Shown here: in pieces, positions 5,070 to 10,405 of the stretch
Numbering within the stretch: position 1 is the stretch's first letter
Layout: each line of letters begins with the position of its first letter
Source: Thermoproteota archaeon
GTDB lineage: Archaea; Thermoproteota; Thermoprotei_A; Sulfolobales; Pyrodictiaceae
Reading direction: 5' to 3'
DNA length: 10,405 nt
Assembly: GCA_013153105.1 (NCBI GenBank)
Contig: JAADFC010000062.1
Location: 1-10,405, forward strand
Translations under genes and position numbers: made by a program
Notes under the pieces: generated by a model
What the model saw: the letters and a program-made list of their open reading frames with translations, nothing else
Databases searched by the model: none
Told to the model about the DNA's origin: nothing

Positions 5070-6074
5070 TTGGCCGAGTACAGGCTCCCCAGGGCGCTTG
5101 TTACGACGGTGGTTGGCAGCTATCCCCTGATGCCCGAGGCGGCGGAGGCGATTAGGCGTAGGAAGAGGGGGGAGATAGACGAGGAGACTTTCCACGAGCT
5201 TGTTAAGCCTGCCATAAAGGCTGTGGTTGAGGACTATCTCTGGGCGGGTGTTGACCTGCTCAGCGACGGGGAGCAGGCGAGGGAGGATATGGTTGTCTAC
5301 TTCGCTGAGCGTATGGGCGGCTACCGGCCGGGCGACTGGGTCAGGATATTCGATAACGTTTACTTCCGCAAGCCCATCATAGAGGGCGACTTGGAGTATA
5401 GGGGTCCTATGGCTGTGATGGACTGGGAGTACGCTACGAGCGTTGCGCGGGGGAGGCCTGTCAAGGCGATAATCACCGGGCCCTACACGATGATTGACTG
5501 GAGCTTCGACCTGCGGTATGGTGATAGGCGTGAGGCCGTTATAGCGATGGCGAAGGTTTTGAGGAGGGAGATAGAGGAGTTTGCCAGGCGTGGTGCGAAG
5601 TTCATCCAGGTGGATGAGCCTGCTCTCTCCACGAGGCCCTACCGGGAGGAGGCCGAGCTGCTAAAGGAGGCCCTCGAGGTTATGCTGAAGGGTATCGATG
5701 CGAAGAAGATTGTGCACATATGCTTTGGACGTATAGAGAAGGTTCTACCCTACGCCCTCGAGTTCCCCGTGGATCAGCTGGACCTCGAGTTCAAGAACAG
5801 TAACTTCAGGCTGCTGCCCTTCCTTAAGGAGTACGGCTACGACAAGGAGCTGGGCTACGGGGTTATAGACGTCCACAGCACCCGCGTCGAGACGGTGGAC
5901 GAGATTGTGGCGGACATAAAGAGGCTGCTCGACATGGATATCATACCGCCGGAGAAGGTCTACGTCGACCCCGACTGCGGCCTCAAGAGGCTCCCCAGGG
6001 AGATTGCACGCCAGAAGCTGCGCAACATGGTCGAGGCGGCTCGCAGGGTGAGGAGGGAGCTGGGCTACGAGTAG
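5070..6074 (+). CDS. metE: Methionine synthase, MetE catalytic-core type
   Basis: This protein corresponds to the C-terminal zinc domain of cobalamin-independent methionine synthase as a stand-alone archaeal core enzyme. From TTG 5070 it has 334 residues beginning with LAEYRLPRALVTTVVGSYP. Visible motifs are SDGEQ (D66, E68, homocysteine binding), QVDEPAL (D182, E183), the zinc ligands HICFG (H216, C218), DLEF (E240) and DPDCGLKR (C303). It transfers a methyl group to homocysteine. In archaeal core MetE the donor may be a methylcorrinoid or another pterin rather than methyl-tetrahydrofolate polyglutamate. The frame is open back to GTG 4974 (366 residues). That extension is Cys/Ala-rich, lacks family similarity and covers the sRNA candidate. 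TTG 5070 has an excellent SD, ggggtg (5059-5064), 5 bases upstream. Confidence 0.9.
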   Translation: MAEYRLPRALVTTVVGSYPLMPEAAEAIRRRKRGEIDEETFHELVKPAIKAVVEDYLWAGVDLLSDGEQAREDMVVYFAERMGGYRPGDWVRIFDNVYFRKPIIEGDLEYRGPMAVMDWEYATSVARGRPVKAIITGPYTMIDWSFDLRYGDRREAVIAMAKVLRREIEEFARRGAKFIQVDEPALSTRPYREEAELLKEALEVMLKGIDAKKIVHICFGRIEKVLPYALEFPVDQLDLEFKNSNFRLLPFLKEYGYDKELGYGVIDVHSTRVETVDEIVADIKRLLDMDIIPPEKVYVDPDCGLKRLPREIARQKLRNMVEAARRVRRELGYE

Positions 6075-6129
6075 CCCCCTCTCCCGCGCGGCGCCGCCCT
6101 AGTTTCCCCTGCCATCCAGCGGCCCCGGC

Positions 6130-7371
6130 GTGGGGCTCCCTCCCTTGGCTGGGCTGGGCTTCCCCGTGGAGGAGGTTGTCGAGGGCCAGGCTCGGGTCCT
6201 CGTGCCTCGTATGAGGGACTACCTCCGCAGCGACGGCGTCTACGAGCCTGCGTGGGCGCCGGTGTTCTATAATCCCAGGATGCGCTTCGGCCGGGATATC
6301 GCCGTTGTCTTCGCCCGCGTCTACAGGCGGCTTAGGGGGCTCGAGGAGCTGGTGGTTGTTGAGCCTCTGGCGGGTACTGGGGTGAGGGCTGTCCGGTACG
6401 CGCTCGAGGCCGAGGCGAGGGTTGTGGCTAATGATATAGACCCGGACTCGGCGACGCTGATAAGGGTTAACGCGGAGAGGAACGGCGTATCTGACCGCGT
6501 TACAGTGTTCAACCTAGACGCGAACGAGCTTCTTGGCGGCCTCCGCCGCAGGGGGATAAGGCCGGTTATAATCGACATAGACCCGTTCGGCAGCCCCCTG
6601 CCCTTCCTGGATACCGCCATAGAAGCCTTGGGCCCGGGCGGTGTTGTCGCGGTTACAGCCACAGACACGGCTCCCCTGTCAGGTACTCACCCCAGGGCGC
6701 TGCGCAGGAGGTACGAGGTGCGGCCAGGGAGGACTGCGTGGGAGAAGGAGCAGGCCGTCAGGATACTCGCCGGCTACATCATAAGGCGGGCCGCGGCCCA
6801 CGAGTATGGGGCCCGGATACTCCTAGCCTACTATAGCGACTACTACGTTAGGGTCTACGCGGAGCTGCGCCGCGGCGCCGGCCGGGCGGACCGGAGCCTG
6901 GAGCAGCTCGGCTACGGCGTCTACTGCGGCGACTGCGGCTACACGGGCCTCCCGAGGCTCCAGCCCCCAGGCTGCCCAGTCTGCGGCAGCCGCGCCCCCG
7001 TGGTGGTGGGGCCCCTCTACACCGGCCCCCTCTGCGACAGGGAGATCGTGGAGGGGATGGCCTCCGAGGCCGAGAGGCTCGCGGGCAGCCTCGCGGAGGG
7101 CGAGAGGGCGGCCAGGTTCCTCTCGGGCTTCGCCCGCGAGTGCAGCATAGAGAAGCCCTACTACCGGGTCGACAGGCTCGCGAGCCTCCTGCGGGTCAAC
7201 ATGCCCAGCCCGGCCCTGCTGGCCGAGGAGCTGGAGAGGCTCGGCTACCGCTCTGCGAGGAGCCTCTTCGACCCGAGGGCTGTTAAGACGGAGGCGCCCC
7301 ACTGGGTGGTGCTGGAGGCGGTGCGCAGGCTCTCGCCTAGCCGCGGCCGAGGGCCTTCTTCACAGCCGTAG
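6130..7371 (+). CDS. trm1: tRNA (guanine-26,N2) dimethyltransferase Trm1
   Basis: The 413-residue class I methyltransferase has the SAM motif VVEPLAGTGVRAVRYA (76-91), acidic VANDIDPD (99-106), catalytic motif IDIDPFGSPLPF (148-159), a late Cys4 zinc site CGDCG/CPVCG (C266, C269, C282, C285), and a C-terminal domain ending in a Ser/Arg-rich tail. Trm1 makes m2,2-G at position 26 of tRNAs at the D-arm/anticodon-arm junction, which stabilises folding. The tRNA-Pro upstream has G26. The length is slightly above the usual archaeal 370-390. The GTG start at 6130 has only a G/C-rich upstream stretch and no strong SD, and is the first start before the conserved region. It lies 55 bases after metE. 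The 3' end overlaps the convergent RPC34-like gene by 35 bases. Confidence 0.95.
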   Translation: MGLPPLAGLGFPVEEVVEGQARVLVPRMRDYLRSDGVYEPAWAPVFYNPRMRFGRDIAVVFARVYRRLRGLEELVVVEPLAGTGVRAVRYALEAEARVVANDIDPDSATLIRVNAERNGVSDRVTVFNLDANELLGGLRRRGIRPVIIDIDPFGSPLPFLDTAIEALGPGGVVAVTATDTAPLSGTHPRALRRRYEVRPGRTAWEKEQAVRILAGYIIRRAAAHEYGARILLAYYSDYYVRVYAELRRGAGRADRSLEQLGYGVYCGDCGYTGLPRLQPPGCPVCGSRAPVVVGPLYTGPLCDREIVEGMASEAERLAGSLAEGERAARFLSGFARECSIEKPYYRVDRLASLLRVNMPSPALLAEELERLGYRSARSLFDPRAVKTEAPHWVVLEAVRRLSPSRGRGPSSQP

Positions 7372-7777
7372 TCTTGGCGTCGAGCCACCTGCGCAGTATG
7401 GGGCAGGTTGTCGGGTCGAAGAAGCCGCCCACGTAGCACTTCTCCATGTGGCGGCAGGTGAAGCAGGGTATCTCTATAGCGCCGCCTATGCGGACCTCGA
7501 GCTTGACCTGCCTCTTCTCCTGCTTGGCCAGGAAGAGCTTGTAGGTCCTCCGGCCGTTGTGGACCGCCGGCTCCCTGACGATCAGCCCCTTCTTGAGGAG
7601 GCGGAGCGCCAGCCGGGAGCCCTCCCTGCTGTCGAGGCCGAGGGCCTTCCACAGCTCGTGCTGGTATATGCCCTCGTCGCCGCGCTCCCTGATAATCTCA
7701 AGCGCCTTCTCCTCCAGCGCCTCGAGCCCGCTCTTCCTCTGGCCGAGCTGCGGCTCGACACCCGAGAGCGGGTCCAC
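7337..7777 (-). CDS. rpc34: RPC34/RPC39-like winged-helix Fe-S transcription protein
   Basis: The protein has a winged helix-turn-helix (about residues 27-90 counted from GTG 7798: IYQHELWKALGLDSREGSRL, wing HNGRRTYKL). A C-terminal cysteine motif follows, C112-x2-C115-x5-C121-x10-C132 with GG and DPTTC before a WLD end. The spacing matches the [4Fe-4S] domain of the eukaryotic Pol III subunit RPC39 (CGLC...C...GGEISPSNC...W). Orthologues in Crenarchaeota and Thaumarchaeota are described and are thought to act in transcription, perhaps with dedicated promoters. The chosen start is GTG 7777, 7 bases after the SD-like ggtggggg. GTG 7798 would add seven residues. It lies downstream of tfb on the same strand. 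Eukaryotic RPC34 binds the TFIIB-related factor Brf1, so the neighbourhood fits. An unrelated Fe-S winged-helix regulator is the alternative. Confidence 0.78.
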   Translation of the reverse strand: MDPLSGVEPQLGQRKSGLEALEEKALEIIRERGDEGIYQHELWKALGLDSREGSRLALRLLKKGLIVREPAVHNGRRTYKLFLAKQEKRQVKLEVRIGGAIEIPCFTCRHMEKCYVGGFFDPTTCPILRRWLDAKTTAVKKALGRG

Positions 7778-7829
7778 CGTACATCCCCCACCTGCCACCG
7801 GTGCCCTCGACTGTGCAGGGGTGATTGGC

Positions 7830-7839
7830 GTGTATACCC
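7830..7839 (-). promoter_or_regulatory. Possible TATA box of the RPC34-like gene
   Basis: Read on the minus strand, gggtatacac lies about 32 bases before GTG 7798 and 53 before GTG 7777. Initiation would be near 7809. Two further AT-rich boxes (7885-7892 and 7917-7927) in the same 140-base spacer are competitors, so the assignment is uncertain. Confidence 0.35.
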
Positions 7840-7939
7840 TCGCACCCGGGAGGGCTGCAAGTACCAGTTGAGACAGGGCCCCCTATAATATTACTCTGGG
7901 CTGACCCGCTCCAGGAGATTTATAAGGAACCCAATGGTG

Positions 7940-8806
7940 TCAGAGGCGGACCTCTATGTAGAAATGGTCCACTATGTCACGGTAGCGGTTCCTTATCGTT
8001 GCATCCGTGACACCCACCGCCCTGGCTATCTCGGTCTGATTCCTCTTCTCGTCGAGGAGTATCGAGGCCAGGTAGAGGGAGGCCGCCGCGAGCACCATGG
8101 GCGGCTTGCCCTGCGCCAGCCCCGTCTCCTGGAGTAGATGGGCGAACCTGCTCGCCAGCATCTCCACCTCTGGGCTTAGGTTGAGCTTGGATGCCAGCCT
8201 AGGCACGAACTCGACAGGCTTGGGGGCCCGGGAGCGGGTCACCTTCAGCTTGTTGTATATGTTTATGGTTGCACGCCAGATGGCCTGCCTATCCACTCCA
8301 AGGGCGTCTATGACCTCCTGGAGGGGCACCGGGTGGCGCTCCATCTTCGCCGCGACATACACCGCGGCGGCCACGTACTCGGCCATGTTGTTCTTCTTTA
8401 TCAGCCCCATGGACTCCAGCCTGCGGAGGAGGATCGCGGCTGTCTCGGCCACCCTGGCGGGCAGGTGGAGCCTCGCGGCGGCCTTATTCACCTCGCGGAG
8501 GACCTCTATGAGCCTCTTCTGCCCGCGCGTGCGGAGGCTCGCCTGGAGCGCTGCGAGCTTGTACTGGCGCGGGTCGCCCCGGCGCTGGGGGCGGATGTAG
8601 GTGGTGAGCCCGTAGTCGTGGACGAGCGCGGTCCGGGGCGCGCCGACCCTGCTCCTCCGAAGCCTGTCCTCCTCGGTGAAGCTGCGCCACTCGGGCCCCG
8701 TGTCTATTACAGCGTCCTCGACCACCTCGCCGGTGAGGGTGCAGACGTACTCGCCGCGTATCTCGTCGAAGACTATGTGCTCGGGGGGGCACGTGTTGGG
8801 GTTCAT
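7940..8806 (-). CDS. tfb: Transcription initiation factor B (TFB)
   Basis: The 288-residue TFIIB homologue begins with a degenerate zinc ribbon (C6, H10 or E9, C22, T25: CPPEH and CTLTG). The B-reader DTGPEWRSFTEEDRLRRSRVG (35-55) and a linker come next. Two cyclin repeats follow (about 95-188 and 198-285), the second with the BRE-reading helix-turn-helix TEIARAVGVTDATIRNRYRDI. It recruits RNA polymerase to TBP-TATA-BRE complexes. The ribbon with only part of the Cys set resembles crenarchaeal TFBs such as that of Sulfolobus (CPPDK, CTETG), so it is not a sign of decay. The protein is about 20 residues shorter than typical, mainly in the linker before the first cyclin repeat, and may be one of several TFB paralogues. 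The ATG start overlaps the gar1 stop (ATGA), indicating translational coupling. Confidence 0.95.
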   Translation of the reverse strand: MNPNTCPPEHIVFDEIRGEYVCTLTGEVVEDAVIDTGPEWRSFTEEDRLRRSRVGAPRTALVHDYGLTTYIRPQRRGDPRQYKLAALQASLRTRGQKRLIEVLREVNKAAARLHLPARVAETAAILLRRLESMGLIKKNNMAEYVAAAVYVAAKMERHPVPLQEVIDALGVDRQAIWRATINIYNKLKVTRSRAPKPVEFVPRLASKLNLSPEVEMLASRFAHLLQETGLAQGKPPMVLAAASLYLASILLDEKRNQTEIARAVGVTDATIRNRYRDIVDHFYIEVRL

Positions 8807-9123
8807 TTTCTACGCCCTCTCGCGCCTCTCGCGCCCCCACCGCCCCGCGTGCGCCTGCCGCGCTTCCGCTGCGGCGGACGCGGCTTCCTGTAGTAGAGGG
8901 GTGTCCCCTTCTCCACGTTGAGCTCGGGGGAGTCCGGCTTCACCACAGCGTAGGGCTTCTTTACCGGGCCTATTATGTCTAGCAGTACGCCAACACGCTT
9001 ACGGTCCTCAGTGTACACGGGGACGCCGAGCGGCGGCAGCCTCTCCGGGGCCGCCACGTCGACCACCACGTAGCCGTTATGGGTCCGGTGCAGCACCCTG
9101 CCGAGCAGCTCGAGCCGCTGCAT
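8803..9123 (-). CDS. gar1: H/ACA ribonucleoprotein protein Gar1
   Basis: The 106-residue protein has the Gar1 beta-barrel: LGRVLHRTHNGYVVV, then PVYTEDRKRVGVLLDIIGPVKKPYAVVKP (about 35-63), the conserved VYDxxxxRIGxVxDIFGPVxxPYxxVKP signature. Gar1 binds Cbf5 in H/ACA guide particles and helps load and release substrate RNA during pseudouridylation. Residues 79-106 form an Arg/Gly/Lys-rich tail (RGGGGARGARGRR), reminiscent of the GAR domains of eukaryotic Gar1, which archaeal homologues mostly lack. The ATG start at 9123 is preceded by G-rich sequence and a TATA box at 9174-9184. The stop codon overlaps the tfb start by 4 bases. A gar1-tfb pair is a recurrent archaeal arrangement. Confidence 0.9.
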   Translation of the reverse strand: MQRLELLGRVLHRTHNGYVVVDVAAPERLPPLGVPVYTEDRKRVGVLLDIIGPVKKPYAVVKPDSPELNVEKGTPLYYRKPRPPQRKRGRRTRGGGGARGARGRRK

Positions 9124-9173
9124 AGCCGCGCCGCCCCATGCACGCCGCTGTGGGCCTCCGGGGGCGGTTGAGC

Positions 9174-9184
9174 CCTAAATTATC
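9174..9184 (-). promoter_or_regulatory. TATA box of the gar1-tfb operon
   Basis: On the minus strand ggataatttaggg is a strong TATA-like element in a GC-rich divergent spacer. Initiation is expected near 9153, leaving a leader of about 30 bases before ATG 9123. The spacer from 9124 to 9279 holds this promoter and the divergent panE-like one, and I see no RNA gene in it. Confidence 0.6.
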
Positions 9185-9238
9185 CGGGACGGCGGGGGCC
9201 TTCGGGTAGCATCTAACCTCCCGGGGGCTGGGGGGGCT

Positions 9239-9248
9239 CGCTATAGGA
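9239..9248 (+). promoter_or_regulatory. TATA box of the PanE-like gene
   Basis: The sequence cgctatagga has its centre near 9243, so initiation is expected near 9269, about 10 bases before ATG 9280. The element lies back to back with the gar1 promoter. Confidence 0.5.
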
Positions 9249-9279
9249 GCGGGGGTACTTGGGGAGGGGCTGCGGCTCC

Positions 9280-10185
9280 ATGGAATACGATGTGGGTGTC
9301 CTTGGCTGCGGCGCTGTGGGCAGCCTAGTAGCCTCCGCCCTCGCGGCTGGGGGTAGGAGGGTGGCGGTGTTCTGCCTCCGGCAGAGGCGGGCTGCGGAGA
9401 TAGCGCGTGGGGGCATAAGGCTCCGGGGGGATGGGCTGGACTCGCTCGCTAGGGTCGATGCGTACCATGCCGGCCGTCTCCAGGCTGTTAAGGTTGGCCA
9501 TCTCGTGGTCGCGGTTAGGGCCTGGGACGCGGTCGGCCTCGACAGGGGGAGGCTAAGGGCGGACACCGTCACCTATGTGCAGCCGACCGTGAAGCTTGAG
9601 CGCCTCCTCGCAGAGCCCGGCGCGGGGCTCCTCGCACTCTACGCGTGCGCGTCAGAGACGGGGGAGGGTGTCTCCTACGCGCCCGGCGTGGCAGCCGCAG
9701 CCGGGGGGGATGCGGGGGAGGCGGCGGAGGCGCTGGGCAGGCTCGGGTTCCGTGTGAGGCGCTACCCGGAGGGGGACCGTGTGAGGCTGCTCTGGGACTA
9801 CGCTGCGGCCCACGCCTCCGTGCAGCCTGTGGCCGCGCTTCTCGGGGTGCCTCTCTCGAGTGTTGCGAGGCTGAAGCATGGGAGGGCTCTGGTGGAGTCG
9901 CTGGCCAGGGAGGCTATGCTCGTAATGGAGAGGAGGGGTGTCAAGCCCCTGAGGAGCCCGGTTGACGCCGCCTACGAGCTGCTTGGCGTGAGGGGCTGCT
10001 ACCCGAGGATGCTCCAGGACCTCGAGGCTGGGAGGAGGACCGAGGTGGAATACATGAACGCCGCCATAGCAGCCGAGGCTCTCCGCAGCGACGTGTACGC
10101 AGCGTACAACGATACCATGTACCTCCTGGTGAAGGCCCGCGAGGAGCTCGCCGAGGAGCTGGGCCTACAGGTGGACTCGCGTTGA
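9280..10185 (+). CDS. Ketopantoate-reductase-like dehydrogenase (PanE/ApbA fold) with altered active site
   Basis: From ATG 9280 the 301-residue product has an N-terminal Rossmann fold, VGVLGCGAVGSLVASAL (5-21), and a C-terminal helical PanE_C-like domain ending with YNDTMYLLVKAREEL (276-290). ATG 9280 fits the Rossmann start and the TATA box. TTG 9259 would add seven residues. PanE makes pantoate for coenzyme A with NADPH. Key family positions differ here. The LQNG catalytic Asn is replaced in VQPT (P102). The WxKLLxN segment reads WDYAAAH, putting Y174 where the catalytic Lys should be and H178 at the Asn. VK in the second motif is VR (R80). The late TEIDYxNG site remains as TEVEYMNA (E255). 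It is therefore a paralogue with probably different chemistry or substrate, or without catalysis. It overlaps the next gene by 4 bases. Confidence 0.72.
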   Translation: MEYDVGVLGCGAVGSLVASALAAGGRRVAVFCLRQRRAAEIARGGIRLRGDGLDSLARVDAYHAGRLQAVKVGHLVVAVRAWDAVGLDRGRLRADTVTYVQPTVKLERLLAEPGAGLLALYACASETGEGVSYAPGVAAAAGGDAGEAAEALGRLGFRVRRYPEGDRVRLLWDYAAAHASVQPVAALLGVPLSSVARLKHGRALVESLAREAMLVMERRGVKPLRSPVDAAYELLGVRGCYPRMLQDLEAGRRTEVEYMNAAIAAEALRSDVYAAYNDTMYLLVKAREELAEELGLQVDSR

Positions 10186-10405
10186 AGCCCTCGAAGCGGG
10201 AGGTCAAGGCGTTCCTACTATTCCTGGAGGAGGCTGAGCGCTACAAGCCGTTCCAGGTTGCGAAAAGGAGGGTCTATTCAAGGTACAACCTCCTCGGCAC
10301 ACGCTTCGACAGAGTGACTACCTCGATAGTCTACAAGCTCTACAGGCTCGCCGGGATACTCGACCACGTGCTGCGGGAGAGGTTCAACGTCGAGCCTGGC
10401 CGCCT
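10182..10405 (+). CDS. Unassigned protein, 3'-truncated; possible NusB-like N-terminal domain
   Basis: A reading frame opens at TTG 10182, which overlaps the preceding TGA stop, and stays open to the window end (74 codons). The SD aggtgg (10169-10174) is 7 bases upstream, a good match and spacing. The product begins MKPSKREVKAFLLFLEEAER and is helical and basic (AKRRVYSRYN..., then VYKLYRLAGILDHVLRERF). The pattern loosely recalls the helical NusB-like leader found before some archaeal RNA cytosine-C5 methyltransferases (NOL1/NOP2/Sun family). No methyltransferase motif is in view, so this is only a suggestion. Coupling to the PanE-like gene is likely. Confidence 0.6.
   Translation, partial: MKPSKREVKAFLLFLEEAERYKPFQVAKRRVYSRYNLLGTRFDRVTTSIVYKLYRLAGILDHVLRERFNVEPGR

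Noticed and set aside
6075..6129. Guide RNA or terminator between metE and trm1
   Set aside because: It is a short pyrimidine-rich spacer with no box motifs or T tract strong enough to call.
7448..7888. 146-codon plus-strand frame opposite the RPC34-like gene
   Set aside because: It is a shadow of a well-supported minus-strand gene, with Leu/Glu/Pro-rich composition and no motif.
8739..8806. Degenerate zinc ribbon of TFB as evidence of a pseudogene
   Set aside because: Crenarchaeal TFBs commonly have this CPPxx/CTxTG form, and the rest of the protein is intact.
8333..8893. 186-codon plus-strand frame opposite tfb and gar1
   Set aside because: It spans two convincing minus-strand genes and shows no domain.
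1..10405. CRISPR array, defence island or integrated element
   Set aside because: There are no direct-repeat arrays, integrase, or blocks of deviating composition, and the genes are housekeeping.

Overview
The window looks like chromosome of a GC-rich hyperthermophilic crenarchaeon, Desulfurococcales/Pyrodictiaceae-like. That placement is an inference from gene content. Several features point this way: an RPC34/RPC39-type Fe-S winged-helix protein beside a TFB gene, an L38e ribosomal protein, a Pyrococcus-type Asp-ligated ferredoxin, a short ERCC4-HhH XPF nuclease, a tRNA interrupted by two bulge-helix-bulge introns, two C/D-box guide RNA candidates, many GTG/TTG starts, and isolated TATA boxes standing out from GC-rich DNA. 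It is ordinary compact housekeeping sequence. I see no transposase, CRISPR array, prophage or toxin-antitoxin gene, and no stretch over 300 bases lacks a gene.

Left part (1-4246): a 5'-truncated DHH/DHHA1 phosphoesterase is followed 8 bases later by a DUF429 RNase-H-fold protein. Next comes a near-leaderless ferredoxin gene whose terminator hairpin contains the stop codon of a convergent XPF-like nuclease gene. A LOG-like Rossmann protein follows, overlapping a prolidase-type M24B aminopeptidase.

Middle (4247-6074): this is the richest stretch. Between the prolidase and rpl38e lies a candidate C/D-box sRNA enclosed by a long GC stem. Its D guide appears complementary to a conserved 16S rRNA segment. 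Then comes tRNA-Pro(CGG) with a 38-nt intron at 32/33 and a 29-nt intron at 37/38. About 20 bases later there is a second C/D-box sRNA candidate, which overlaps the falsely extended 5' end of the metE-core gene. That overlap supports a downstream TTG start for metE.

Right part (6130-10405): trm1 converges on, and overlaps by 35 bases, a minus-strand series read as gar1, tfb, then an RPC34-like gene. A divergent gene encodes a ketopantoate-reductase-like protein that lacks the family's catalytic residues. It overlaps by 4 bases a gene that runs off the right edge.

Functionally, much of the middle and right serves RNA: ribosomal protein L38e, guide RNAs for 2'-O-methylation, Gar1 of the H/ACA pseudouridylation particle, Trm1 for G26 of tRNAs (the tRNA-Pro here has G26), and transcription initiation (TFB with an RPC34-like partner). 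I found no clear new multi-gene system. The most interesting signals are the non-coding RNAs, the tfb-RPC34 neighbourhood and the altered PanE paralogue.
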